A stretch of DNA of 64,000 nucleotides from a bacterium (GCA_024223715.1 JAAEOA010000352.1:1-64000); one strand, 5' to 3'; counted from the stretch's first letter, positions 9,117 to 16,761 are shown. Numbers and translations: made by a program. Notes: generated from the letters alone by a model not told the origin.

Positions 9117-9779
9117 CTAGTGTTTGCTGCTGGCTTTTGCCGCTTTGGGGTTGGCCGCTTTGGGGTTGTTGCTTTCGACATCGGCTACAGCAGCTTTGGC
9201 CGGTTGCGATGAATCCAGTGTATAGGCTGTCAGGATGAGGTCAGTTTTCATTGTGTAAGGCTGATCTTCCTGTTTTTCGATTCCCTGCATGCGTAATTTC
9301 GATACATTCACAATGCGATTCAGGTTCGCCAAACGGCTAAGGAAGACACCGGTCTGGTGGTACCCACCTTCAATGCTGACCTCAATGGGGTTGTCTGCAT
9401 AAAATCCATGACCCAAAATACTTTGAGGACGGAAAATCTGAAATTCCACACCGGATTGCTGACCTGCGGCGCTCACCTTACGCAACAGATCTGGCATTTG
9501 GTTTTGCTCAGGCAATAGAGTTTGAGCCACTTCCCATTGGTCATGCAGGATTGCGTATTCCTGCTCCACCCGTTCCAGATTCCGCACCAGAAGCCGGGCT
9601 TTTTCAAGATCCCGGCTCAGTTCCTGATGCCGTAGTTCCAGCTGGGAAACAGTTTCCTTACCCGAGGCATATGTGAACGGGTACATCACAGAAGTGAAAT
9701 ACATGGGAACAGCCACCGCTACCACAAGAATGGCCATGGCCCATCGTAGAAATTTAGGATCCTTGACATCGATATCCAT
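9117..9779 (-). CDS. pilO: type IV pilus inner-membrane protein PilO
   Basis: PilO pairs with PilN in the periplasmic alignment complex. The protein has a short cytoplasmic N-terminus, one transmembrane helix (about 12-32), a coiled-coil (about 40-85) and a ferredoxin-like periplasmic domain with the typical 'SIEGGYHQTGVFLSRLANLNRIV' pattern. An in-frame start 93 bases upstream would overlap pilN. I chose the ATG at 9777-9779, seven bases after the pilN stop, giving 220 residues, the usual length. The last ~25 residues are an alanine/lysine-rich tail with repeated PKAA units, apparently disordered. Confidence 0.92.
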   Translation of the reverse strand: MDIDVKDPKFLRWAMAILVVAVAVPMYFTSVMYPFTYASGKETVSQLELRHQELSRDLEKARLLVRNLERVEQEYAILHDQWEVAQTLLPEQNQMPDLLRKVSAAGQQSGVEFQIFRPQSILGHGFYADNPIEVSIEGGYHQTGVFLSRLANLNRIVNVSKLRMQGIEKQEDQPYTMKTDLILTAYTLDSSQPAKAAVADVESNNPKAANPKAAKASSKH

Positions 9780-9786
9780 TGTTGTC

Positions 9787-10365
9787 CTACCCTTCGAAGG
9801 CCGATTTGGGAGCCCGGCGCATGGCCCGGGCCCTGGCTTTAAATTTGATGACTTGAACATCTCCGATTTCACCCTTTTCGGCCACGGTCAAATCAACTGT
9901 AGCGAACCAAGGACTGTTGGAAATGGTTTGCAGAAAATCGCTGATCAGGAAGTTGCTGAAGGTCACGCCTTCAACCTGATAACTGTCTCCCCCGATATCT
10001 TCAAAACGTGTCAGCCACATATGGTCGGGCAAACTGCGGTTCAATTCGTCCATCAGGTGAACCCGGAAGTAGCGGTCACGGTCCAGGTCAGTAATCACAT
10101 CGAGGCGATCATTAAGGTCTTTGCGTTGTTTGTTCAGGCGTTTGATTTTGGCAATTTCAGGTGCCAAACGCCGACTTTCGGCTTCTTCTTCAGCAATGGT
10201 TTCTTCCAGAGCGGTAATTTGTTTCGACTGGTGAAAATGAGCACCAGAAATAACAACTGCAGCAATCAGAAGCAGGACCATCGGAGCAAAGGCTCCCACC
10301 TGAGGTACTTTTATGGAGTTCCCTTTGGGAAGTTCTTCCTGAGGCAAAAGGTTGATGCGAATCAT
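9787..10365 (-). CDS. pilN: type IV pilus inner-membrane protein PilN
   Basis: PilN begins with the conserved MIRINLLPQEE motif that docks in a groove of cytoplasmic PilM. A single transmembrane helix (about 27-45), a coiled-coil (about 50-90) and a periplasmic alpha/beta domain follow ('MDELNRSLPDHMWLTRFE'). At 192 residues it has the usual size. The ATG overlaps the pilM stop by four bases, so pilM and pilN are coupled, matching their direct contact in the assembled machine. Confidence 0.95.
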   Translation of the reverse strand: MIRINLLPQEELPKGNSIKVPQVGAFAPMVLLLIAAVVISGAHFHQSKQITALEETIAEEEAESRRLAPEIAKIKRLNKQRKDLNDRLDVITDLDRDRYFRVHLMDELNRSLPDHMWLTRFEDIGGDSYQVEGVTFSNFLISDFLQTISNSPWFATVDLTVAEKGEIGDVQVIKFKARARAMRRAPKSAFEG

Positions 10366-11531
10366 GAAGCCACCCCCTCTCTCAAAGCTAAACCAATGCT
10401 AACGGTAAGCAGCGGGCTCAAGTGCTTAGCTTCGCCATCGGCAAAAAGGTCGGCGTCATAATCGAGCATGGCCAAAGGATCGGCAATCTCGCTGGGAATG
10501 GAATACACTTCGGCCAGGTATTCGCGTAATCCGGGCAGGTGAGCTCCACCTCCACTCAAAACGATGCGGTCAATACCATCGGCTTCTCCCGCCGTTTTCA
10601 AATAACTTAAACTAGGTTCAAGACCCTTATAGATTTCCGAGCCAACATTGCGAACAATATCCTGGACCAGGTCCCGGTCTACACCTTCAAGATTGCCCCG
10701 GGCAACTTGCTGGGCAGTTTCCCAGGTGAGACCCAATTGTTTTTGAAATTCTTCAGTGAAATGCGCAACACCGAGAGGAAGATCCTTGGTAAAATACGGA
10801 ACCTCTTCCCGAACGATGTGAACATTGGTAACCCCGCCACCGACATCCAACAAAGCCACAAATTCGGCGTTTGCTTCCGCAGGTTCAGGCATTTCGTCCA
10901 CTTCATCGGCAAAATCGTCAATATTGTCATTGCCTTCAGCCGCCGGAACTTCTGATTCGGGAGCTACTTCGGTTTTGCCTATTCCTTTTTGAAGGAATTC
11001 CCAGGAATTCTGGTTTGCAAAAGAGGCAACATCAATGACCCGGGGCTCAAATCCAGCTTCACGAATGAGCTCCGCCTGACCCAGAATCATATCTTTTTTG
11101 GCAGCCACTAACATGAGTTCCATTTGGTCGGCCCCCACATCTTCCTGCAGTACCTGGAAGTCCAAACTGATGTCGTCAATGTCAAAAGGAACATGTTGCT
11201 CCGCTTCCCAGTAAATGGCTTCACGGGCGTCTTCTTCGCTCATTTTATCCATGACGATTTTTTTGACGATGACCGCACGACCAGCCACCGCACTGGCCAC
11301 TGGTTCATTGGGCAGCTCCGCCTCGGCAGCGCAATCCTGGATTATCTGTATAACCAGTTCACGATCCATGATTTCGCCATCGACGATGGCTTCTGGTGGT
11401 AAGTCTTTCATGCCAAAATGAGTAACCACCGGTCGTTCTTCATTGAGGTCCAGGCGCAATACCTTTACCACATTGGAGCCGATGTCCATGGCGATGAGTG
11501 ATTTTTTCTTTTTCTTCAGGAAGCCGAACAT
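10362..11531 (-). CDS. pilM: type IV pilus assembly ATPase-fold protein PilM
   Basis: PilM is an actin-fold cytoplasmic protein that binds the PilN N-terminus and connects the alignment complex to the motor. The 389-residue sequence shows the phosphate-1 motif SLIAMDIGSNVVKVLRL, the SHS2-type insert (PFDIDDISLDFQVL), the phosphate-2 motif VALLDVGGGVTNVHIV and the adenosine motif IVLSGGGAHLPGL. Residues ~187-222 form an acidic Glu/Asp/Pro-rich insertion absent from most PilM proteins. It is first in the pilM-N-O-P-Q operon; a -24/-12 promoter lies ~70 bases upstream (11601-11615), and AGGA sits six bases before the ATG. Confidence 0.95.
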   Translation of the reverse strand: MFGFLKKKKKSLIAMDIGSNVVKVLRLDLNEERPVVTHFGMKDLPPEAIVDGEIMDRELVIQIIQDCAAEAELPNEPVASAVAGRAVIVKKIVMDKMSEEDAREAIYWEAEQHVPFDIDDISLDFQVLQEDVGADQMELMLVAAKKDMILGQAELIREAGFEPRVIDVASFANQNSWEFLQKGIGKTEVAPESEVPAAEGNDNIDDFADEVDEMPEPAEANAEFVALLDVGGGVTNVHIVREEVPYFTKDLPLGVAHFTEEFQKQLGLTWETAQQVARGNLEGVDRDLVQDIVRNVGSEIYKGLEPSLSYLKTAGEADGIDRIVLSGGGAHLPGLREYLAEVYSIPSEIADPLAMLDYDADLFADGEAKHLSPLLTVSIGLALREGVAS

Positions 11532-11600
11532 GCCGATCCTGCCTTGATGCTAAAATTGATGGGTTTGGGCCACCATGACCCTATTCACCACAAAAGATTG

Positions 11601-11615
11601 GCAACTACTGTGCCA
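11601..11615 (-). promoter_or_regulatory. sigma-54 (-24/-12) promoter of the pilM operon
   Basis: On the minus strand the bases read TGGCAC-AGTAG-TTGC, an exact match to the TGGCAC-N5-TTGC core of sigma-54 promoters. The expected start of transcription is near 11589, about 58 bases before the pilM ATG. The NtrC-family activator PilR is encoded at 16899-18416, and two other matching promoters occur in this locus, so PilR control is a reasonable inference. Confidence 0.82.
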
Positions 11616-11661
11616 TGATTTAATTCGGCTGAAAATGAGGGGACCTTAAGCCAAATTCTTT

Positions 11662-11687
11662 AAATAAAGGGCGTTTCCGCCTTTTAT
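11662..11687 (-). terminator. possible terminator after pilD
   Basis: An imperfect hairpin (AAAGG-CG paired with CG-CCTTT, one bulged base, loop of four) lies about 90 bases past the pilD stop. T-rich bases flank it on both sides. It would separate the ABC/pilD transcript from the pilM operon, whose own promoter begins just below it at 11615. The stem is short, so the call is tentative. Confidence 0.4.
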
Positions 11688-11776
11688 TTTTGGTGTTTTT
11701 GAAAAATGAATATCTAATTTTATCTAACAAAGGAAATGTAAGGGGGAAATATTTGCCGCTTTTTCAATAGAGAAGG

Positions 11777-12556
11777 CTAAAAAAGACCCATGTAAAAAGA
11801 CCAGATCCAATCGCCGGCAAATAGAACAACAACGGCTGCGGCTGCTAAAAAGGTTCCAAAAGGAAGTTTGTTCTGGCCGGCAACCTGGCCCCTTCCTGCG
11901 GTCAAGGCATACAGAGTGCCCATGATGGCCCCTCCAAAGAGAACAGCCGGAACAGCCCATATTCCCTGATAGGCTCCGACCATTCCCATTAGCATGACAT
12001 CGCCACCTCCCATTCCGACAACCCCGCGCATCAGCTTATAGCCATAAGAAACAGCCAAAATTATTCCGGCGCCCAAAAGCATTCCCAATGCAGAGTTAAT
12101 TATTCCCAGAGGGGTGAAAATGCTGAAGGCTAAACCAGTGAGCATGCCGGTTATTGTCAGAGTGTGGGGAATAATCATGTGCTGCCAGTCGATGATGGCA
12201 ATGTTCAGAAGAAGCAAAAGGTAAAAGGCCGCAGCAGCCCCTTCAACATTGTTTCCCAGACGCCATAAAGCGACCAGAGTCAGTAAGGCTCCGGCAGCTT
12301 CGAGAATGAGATATAGGGGACTGATGGCGGTTGAACAATATCTGCATTTTCCTCTGAGCAAAAACCAACTCAGTAAAGGAATGTTGTCGTACCAGGCAAC
12401 AGTTTTTTTGCAACTCGGGCAAAAGGAACGAGGACCGACCACACTCAAATTCCTTGGAAGTCGGTACACCAAAACATTGGAGAAGCTGCCAAAACAGGCT
12501 CCCAATACCGCAGCGGCGGGGATAATGAAAGACAAGGGCAAAAGAGCGCTGTTCAT
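11777..12556 (-). CDS. pilD: prepilin peptidase PilD
   Basis: PilD is the inner-membrane aspartyl protease that cleaves prepilin leaders after glycine and N-methylates the new N-terminus. The 259-residue protein has about eight hydrophobic helices. Its N-terminal zinc-type domain carries two Cys pairs (CPSCKK and CRYCST), and the catalytic aspartates lie in IIDWQHMIIP and GMGGGDVMLMG. The N-terminal GACFGSFSNVLVYRLP motif is also canonical. It is the only prepilin peptidase in the window and should process all pilins here. Its ATG overlaps the stop of the TPR-like gene by one base (TAATG), so it is coupled to that operon. Confidence 0.95.
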   Translation of the reverse strand: MNSALLPLSFIIPAAAVLGACFGSFSNVLVYRLPRNLSVVGPRSFCPSCKKTVAWYDNIPLLSWFLLRGKCRYCSTAISPLYLILEAAGALLTLVALWRLGNNVEGAAAAFYLLLLLNIAIIDWQHMIIPHTLTITGMLTGLAFSIFTPLGIINSALGMLLGAGIILAVSYGYKLMRGVVGMGGGDVMLMGMVGAYQGIWAVPAVLFGGAIMGTLYALTAGRGQVAGQNKLPFGTFLAAAAVVVLFAGDWIWSFYMGLF

Positions 12557-13257
12557 TAAAATCCAGTCCCAGGTTGGTGCTGTCCTTGCGGTTTCATTTT
12601 TTCTTTAATGGTATTAATCATTTTTACAGCCAGCAACTGCATTCCCGGTTGATCAGAATTCTGGTACAAATTTTCCCAAAGACTGAGAGAACCGAGTTGA
12701 TCGCCAGATTTGTATTTGCTGAAGGCGGCAAATCGTCGTTCCAGATCGGTGGCGTCAGAACAGGACGCGGCCTGATTGTACCAAAATGCCGAGCGGGCAT
12801 AATCGCCATCCACAACAAAATAAATGAGACCTATTTGAAATGGCAACCGAGCTGTGTCAGGATTATTCAAAATTCCGCGTTTGAGAATGTCGATGCTTTT
12901 GTAGGGCTTGCCCAAGTCGGACCAGGTCACCAAAGAGGCAAAGTGATAAGCTTCCACAAAATTTGGATCCAGGGTGGTTATGCCATTGACCAGCAACTCA
13001 AAATGGCGAAAATTGTTCAGTCCCTTGGCAAAAGCTCCATAATACTGAATGAAGCGGAACCACAAATAGTCTGCATGAGCTTCACGAAACCCGACACTGC
13101 TTTCGACCAGAAATTTCCCTGATGGAAAATACAAACGGTCGTATTTTTCCTCTTGGGTTCGGCTCTTATCAAAAGCCTGCAGAGACACAACCATGACCAA
13201 AACAAGAGCGCTGAATATTCCTGCACGAAGGAACCTGCCGCCAAGTCCTGACCGCAT
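12556..13257 (-). CDS. TPR-like protein of the pilus ABC operon
   Basis: A 233-residue protein with an N-terminal membrane anchor or signal segment (about 10-28). An alpha-helical tetratricopeptide-like region follows ('DPNFVEAYHFASLV', 'LPFQIGLIYFVVDGDYARSAFWYNQAA'). I selected the ATG at 13255-13257, which overlaps the permease stop by one base (TAATG); an upstream in-frame start would run into the permease gene. It lies between the PilI-like permease and pilD, in roughly the slot that holds pilG/pilH/pilI in Myxococcus xanthus. Equivalence to PilG is only positional. It may be a periplasm-facing partner of the transporter. Confidence 0.7.
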   Translation of the reverse strand: MRSGLGGRFLRAGIFSALVLVMVVSLQAFDKSRTQEEKYDRLYFPSGKFLVESSVGFREAHADYLWFRFIQYYGAFAKGLNNFRHFELLVNGITTLDPNFVEAYHFASLVTWSDLGKPYKSIDILKRGILNNPDTARLPFQIGLIYFVVDGDYARSAFWYNQAASCSDATDLERRFAAFSKYKSGDQLGSLSLWENLYQNSDQPGMQLLAVKMINTIKEKMKPQGQHQPGTGF

Positions 13258-14030
13258 TAGCGCAGCTCCTTTTTTGCAAAAACAGAACTGCCGATTATGA
13301 GAAGGATGCTGGAATAACACAATCCGTAAATGGTGGCAAAAAACAAATGTTCCCCACTGACGGGAGCCCCATGGACAACAGCACCTCGCACATTAAATAT
13401 CTCCAGATTAGGTATTATGTAGTATACAATCTGGGTTGTTTGGGCCTGGAATTCCGAGCCCTGCATCATGCCAAAATCACGGATGCTTTCACTGAGATGA
13501 CCCATAATAAACACACCGAGAGAAAAGACAGCAGCCAATACGGGTGAAACACAGGTGGAAAACATTACGACCACCGCAGTAATGAGAATCATCTCCAGAA
13601 AAGTGAGATAAATGGCCGACAAATATCGCAGGCTGAAATCACCAGGTGCCAAAAATGTCATCAAGAGGAACAGCACTCCCATGACCGCGATCATGGAAAC
13701 CTGAGTAAGAGAAAGACCCAGAAATTTTCCCCACAGGTACTGGCGACGGCTAACAGGCTTGGATAAAATTGTCAGAACTGTTCCTTTGTCCATTTCCTTG
13801 CGAACCATGTTGCTGCCAACAAAAACCACAACCAGAAGTCCGAATATTGACATAGCTGACAGGCCCACATCGGACATAATTTTTCCCTGGGCTCCAATTG
13901 TCAGTGGTGAAACCACGGCGGTTGAAACCAACATTACAAAACCAAAAACGGCGACCAGATAAAAAATTCTATCACGAACGGTTTCGAGGAACGTATGAGT
14001 TGCCAGGGTGCCAATGTTGGCCAGCATCAT
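13257..14030 (-). CDS. ABC transporter permease, PilI-like
   Basis: A 257-residue integral membrane protein with about six helices, of the ABC-2/NosY type: 'RDRIFYLVAVFGFVMLV' near the start, then 'KGTVLTILSKPVSRRQYLWGKFLGL' typical of these permeases. It overlaps the ATPase gene by four bases at its start and the TPR-like gene by one base at its stop. In Myxococcus xanthus an ABC transporter encoded between pilA and pilD (PilG/H/I) is needed for pilus assembly and export. The same position here and the sigma-54 promoter upstream suggest the same role. Confidence 0.8.
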   Translation of the reverse strand: MMLANIGTLATHTFLETVRDRIFYLVAVFGFVMLVSTAVVSPLTIGAQGKIMSDVGLSAMSIFGLLVVVFVGSNMVRKEMDKGTVLTILSKPVSRRQYLWGKFLGLSLTQVSMIAVMGVLFLLMTFLAPGDFSLRYLSAIYLTFLEMILITAVVVMFSTCVSPVLAAVFSLGVFIMGHLSESIRDFGMMQGSEFQAQTTQIVYYIIPNLEIFNVRGAVVHGAPVSGEHLFFATIYGLCYSSILLIIGSSVFAKKELR

Positions 14031-15046
14031 AATTCTTTCCTTTGCTGATGAATTTGCATGAAGAGGTCTTCCAAACCGGAACGACGGGTTTCCACAGCCA
14101 TCACATCATGACCAGAGCAAGCCAGTTGTTCAAGTGTCTGAGTTAGTTTCTGCACATTTTCAACATTCATAAGGCGGTAACCGAGAGCCGATTCGGGCTC
14201 GGAAATTCGAATTTCATAACTGCTTTCACTGGCCAGTTGGGCCATGTCGCAAACTTTGGCCAAACGCCCCTCGCACATGATGCCCACTCTGTCGGCCAGC
14301 ATTTCCACATCCGGTACAATGTGTGAGGAAAGAATGATGGTTTTGCCATCGGCTTTCAATTCCTGCAAAAGTTGACGCACTTGTTTGCGACCTACGGGGT
14401 CAAGCCCGCTCATGGGCTCATCCATTACCAGCAATTCAGGATCTCCCAAAAGAGCCTGGGCCAGCCCAATGCGTTGCAACATCCCTTTGCTGTACTTGCG
14501 TAACGGGCGATCGGCATCTGCGGTCATAGTGGTTTTTTTCAGGATGGATTGTATTTGGAGGTCAAGTAGATCTGAAGGTACCTCAAGCAACTTGCCGTAA
14601 AATTTCAGCAACTCGCGGCCCGTTAAATGTTCGAAAAAGTAGGGACGCTCAGGCAAGTAACCCACTTTACTGCGAGATTGAATATTCTGGCTGGAGGCTC
14701 CAAAAATTTGAACTTCGCCCCCTTGGGGATGAACAAGATCCAGGATGCAGTTAATGGTCGTGGTTTTTCCTGCACCGTTATGACCAAGGATGGCAAAACA
14801 CTCACCCTTATTGACAGTAAAAGAAACACCATGGATGCCCCTTTGCTTTTTCCTCAGGAATCCAGACCGGAAATGTTTCCGGAGATCCAATACCCGCAGA
14901 ACTTCTTTGGCCTCGGTTCGGTCATGATTTGGGACCTCGGGTAAAACATGGTTATTTGTATAGGAAGATTGGGTAATACTGGAAACAGGCACATTGTGGA
15001 CCTTTGCCACTGGCTCATTTGTTACCACACTTTGGAAACTCAACAT
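14027..15046 (-). CDS. ABC transporter ATP-binding protein, PilH-like
   Basis: A 339-residue ATPase subunit. The ABC domain begins near residue 48 with Walker A GHNGAGKTTT, Q-loop GYLPERPYFFEHLT, signature KYSKGMLQRI, Walker B LLVMDEPMSGLD and switch ILSSHIVPD. The first ~45 residues are a polar extension not typical of the family; whether they are translated from the ATG at 15044-15046 is uncertain, though the GGAGG just upstream supports it. It is the first gene of an ABC-TPR-pilD operon preceded by a -24/-12 promoter at 15115-15129. In Myxococcus the counterpart is PilH. Confidence 0.83.
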   Translation of the reverse strand: MLSFQSVVTNEPVAKVHNVPVSSITQSSYTNNHVLPEVPNHDRTEAKEVLRVLDLRKHFRSGFLRKKQRGIHGVSFTVNKGECFAILGHNGAGKTTTINCILDLVHPQGGEVQIFGASSQNIQSRSKVGYLPERPYFFEHLTGRELLKFYGKLLEVPSDLLDLQIQSILKKTTMTADADRPLRKYSKGMLQRIGLAQALLGDPELLVMDEPMSGLDPVGRKQVRQLLQELKADGKTIILSSHIVPDVEMLADRVGIMCEGRLAKVCDMAQLASESSYEIRISEPESALGYRLMNVENVQKLTQTLEQLACSGHDVMAVETRRSGLEDLFMQIHQQRKEL

Positions 15047-15114
15047 CCACCTCCGGCCAGGAATCGTCCTTAGCTCTCGAATTCAGAGATTTAGGGCTAT
15101 TTTATTTACCAAAT

Positions 15115-15129
15115 GCAAACCAGATGCCA
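15115..15129 (-). promoter_or_regulatory. sigma-54 promoter of the ABC-pilD operon
   Basis: The minus strand reads TGGCAT-CTGGT-TTGC, which differs from the TGGCAC-N5-TTGC core at one base while keeping the essential GG and GC at the correct spacing. Predicted transcription would start near 15103, about 57 bases before the ATPase ATG. That is the same leader length as at pilM and pilA. Confidence 0.65.
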
Positions 15130-15153
15130 AAAATTTTTTCTTGTTTAATGGCA

Positions 15154-15187
15154 TAAAAAACCACCGGGTTGACCTGGGCCCCGGTGG
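15154..15187 (-). terminator. Rho-independent terminator after the second pilin gene
   Basis: A strong stem of at least eight base pairs (CCACCGGG 15161-15168 with CCCGGTGG 15180-15187, extended by AA/TT) with an 11-base loop. On the minus strand it is followed by six T residues (15155-15160). It lies 12 bases past the stop of the pilin at 15200. Confidence 0.88.
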
Positions 15188-15199
15188 TTAAATAACTGA

Positions 15200-15616
15200 T
15201 TATTGCCCGCTTGAAAAAACGAGAATTTGTCCCTCTTTGCCCCACCCATTGACTATGTATCCGGTGTTGTTTCCACCTTGAACAACCGGTACAATTCCTA
15301 TTTGTCCGGGTGCCACAGCCGCTGCATTAAATTGGGGCTCAGTAAATACTCCGGTAAATGCATTGGCTACCAGGTCCCCATCTGGCAACAAAGGACGAAG
15401 ATCGTCCTGAGCGGCAGAATAGGCTCCTTCGTTTTGAACTGCATAATCTTCTGCAGCCAGTTGAACCGTATGAGCGTTGCTTGTGACTCGGCTTTCTTTG
15501 GCTCGGTCTTGCATATTCAAGTAGCTAGGATATGCCACAACAGTCAAGATTCCGATGATAACAATGACAATCATTAGTTCAACTAAAGTAAATCCAGTTG
15601 GTGTCCTCAATATCAT
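15200..15616 (-). CDS. type IV pilin, second paralogue
   Basis: A type IVa pilin of about 138 residues. The leader ends in a glycine followed by the mature start FTLVELMIVIVIIGILTVVAYP, with the conserved Glu at +5. The body is closely related to the pilA product ('MQDRAKES', 'NAHTVQLAAEDYAV', 'GYIVNGWGK'). I give the ATG at 15614-15616, but AGGAG is only one base from it. A TTG two codons downstream (15608-15610) has proper spacing and would give a six-residue leader (MRTPTG) of the same length as the pilA leader. It could be an alternative major pilin or a minor pilin. It ends in a strong terminator. Confidence 0.9.
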   Translation of the reverse strand: MILRTPTGFTLVELMIVIVIIGILTVVAYPSYLNMQDRAKESRVTSNAHTVQLAAEDYAVQNEGAYSAAQDDLRPLLPDGDLVANAFTGVFTEPQFNAAAVAPGQIGIVPVVQGGNNTGYIVNGWGKEGQILVFSSGQ

Positions 15617-15692
15617 TCTCCTGATTGGACCATTGGTTTAATTATCTCAGGAATACATATCGGAAGGATGGGGATAAAATGTAGAATTTTCT

Positions 15693-16139
15693 TTAATTAT
15701 TTCGGGGCTGGCGCCCTTTGAGCACTATAAGGCGGCGTGCCTGCTCATCTTTGCCTGGTCCCCAGGCTTCAATAACGTAGTCCAGCCCGTTGGTTGGCGA
15801 ACGGTAGGTCAAATCTCCAGCCACATTTCGGAAGACACCATCTTTACCTGTATAGGGGTTGGCAAGAGGTTCGTCATAAGGCAGATACTCAATAAGGTCC
15901 CTGGCATCGGTTGGGTATTGACCTTGATTGGAAGAAGCATAAGTTTCCGCTGCAAGCTGTAAAGTGGCAGCGTTTCCCCTCACGGCTGTTTCATAAGCGC
16001 GCCTTTGAAGGTACTGAAAGGCAGGAATGCCCATGAGAAACAAAAATACCAGTATCATGCTGGCCGAACCAATGGCCAGGACAAGATCTGGATAATTACC
16101 GGGAGTTCCGGGACGTTTCAATTGTAATTTCAGTTTCAC
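15693..16139 (-). CDS. divergent pilin-like protein lacking the prepilin motif
   Basis: A 148-residue protein between the two pilin genes. It has a hydrophobic N-terminal helix (about 18-37) and a body that resembles the neighbouring pilins ('GNAATLQLAAETYASS', 'QGQYPTDARDL', 'LANPYTGKDG', a C-terminal 'YVIEAWGPG'). The canonical G-F-T-L-x-E processing site is missing: after PG the sequence is NYPDLVLA, with no Glu at +5. Some pseudopilins (GspK type) also lack Glu5, so it might be a tip or minor subunit, or an unprocessed membrane-anchored derivative. The start is GTG (cac at 16137-16139) with AGGA eight bases upstream, just past the pilA terminator. Confidence 0.75.
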   Translation of the reverse strand: MKLKLQLKRPGTPGNYPDLVLAIGSASMILVFLFLMGIPAFQYLQRRAYETAVRGNAATLQLAAETYASSNQGQYPTDARDLIEYLPYDEPLANPYTGKDGVFRNVAGDLTYRSPTNGLDYVIEAWGPGKDEQARRLIVLKGRQPRNN

Positions 16140-16155
16140 GCTTAGTTCCTAAAGT

Positions 16156-16185
16156 GAAAAAGCGGGGCCGAATACCGGCCCCGCT
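16156..16185 (-). terminator. Rho-independent terminator after pilA
   Basis: A ten-base-pair perfect stem (AGCGGGGCCG 16161-16170 with CGGCCCCGCT 16176-16185) with a five-base loop, followed on the minus strand by TTTTT. It starts 23 bases past the pilA stop. Such a strong stem would both end and stabilise a highly expressed pilin mRNA; the two genes beyond would need readthrough or a separate promoter. Confidence 0.9.
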
Positions 16186-16208
16186 TCAATCCTCAAGTCA
16201 GGATTTTA

Positions 16209-16619
16209 TTACTGGCCACTGGTCAGTTGTACGACTTCTGCATCTTTACCCCAGCCATTGATGGTGTAACCTACGTTAACGCCACCTTGAGCTACAGCAA
16301 CAATACCAACCTGTCCCATGGCAGCAGCAGCGCCAGCGAACTGAGGTTCGGAGTTAGCACCGGAAAAAGCGTTTTCCAGCAATGCGCCACCAGGCAACAA
16401 GGCTGTCAAATCACCAGCGGCGTCAGAATAAATACCATCGTTACGTACAGCAAAATCTTCGGCTGCCAGTTGCACAGTATGTGCGGCGCCTTTAACCTTG
16501 GCTTCTTTAGCCCGGTCCTGCATGCTGATAAAGTTTGGAATAGCGATGGCGGCCAAGATACCGATGATAACGACTACGATCATCAGCTCAATCAGAGTAA
16601 ATCCCTTACGATTAAACAC
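16209..16619 (-). CDS. pilA: major type IV pilin PilA
   Basis: The major pilus subunit. The six-residue leader MFNRKG precedes the mature N-terminus FTLIELMIVVVIIGILAAIAIP, with Glu at +5 and an ideal PilD site. A globular domain of ~100 residues follows, rich in Ala and Gly and ending GYTINGWGKDAEVVQLTSGQ. The start is decided by the ribosome-binding site: AAGGAGG lies seven bases before a GTG (16617-16619). An ATG 30 bases further upstream would put the binding site inside the gene. It is preceded by a perfect sigma-54 promoter (16725-16739) and followed by a strong terminator, as expected for an abundant, PilS/PilR-regulated monocistronic pilin message. Confidence 0.96.
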   Translation of the reverse strand: MFNRKGFTLIELMIVVVIIGILAAIAIPNFISMQDRAKEAKVKGAAHTVQLAAEDFAVRNDGIYSDAAGDLTALLPGGALLENAFSGANSEPQFAGAAAAMGQVGIVAVAQGGVNVGYTINGWGKDAEVVQLTSGQ

Positions 16620-16724
16620 TATGCGTCCTCCTTGTTTTTCCGGTCCCAACAGACCTTTTGGTGTTAGAATCCAGTCAAGAGGGACAGGATTCTCGGCTAA
16701 TCTTTCTACGACAAGTTTTCTGAT

Positions 16725-16739
16725 GCAATGCGTGTGCCA
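16725..16739 (-). promoter_or_regulatory. sigma-54 (-24/-12) promoter of pilA
   Basis: The minus strand reads TGGCAC-ACGCA-TTGC-A, an exact match to the sigma-54 core at correct spacing. The expected transcription start is near 16713, giving a leader of about 94 bases to the GTG start. In Pseudomonas and Myxococcus pilA is transcribed by sigma-54 RNA polymerase activated by PilR, and here pilR is the next gene upstream. Confidence 0.88.
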
Positions 16740-16761
16740 TTCATCTGTACCTTGTCTCCTT

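Noticed and set aside
16650-16712. A c-di-GMP riboswitch in the pilA leader.
   Set aside because: The leader is too short for a GEMM aptamer and the conserved core sequences are not present.
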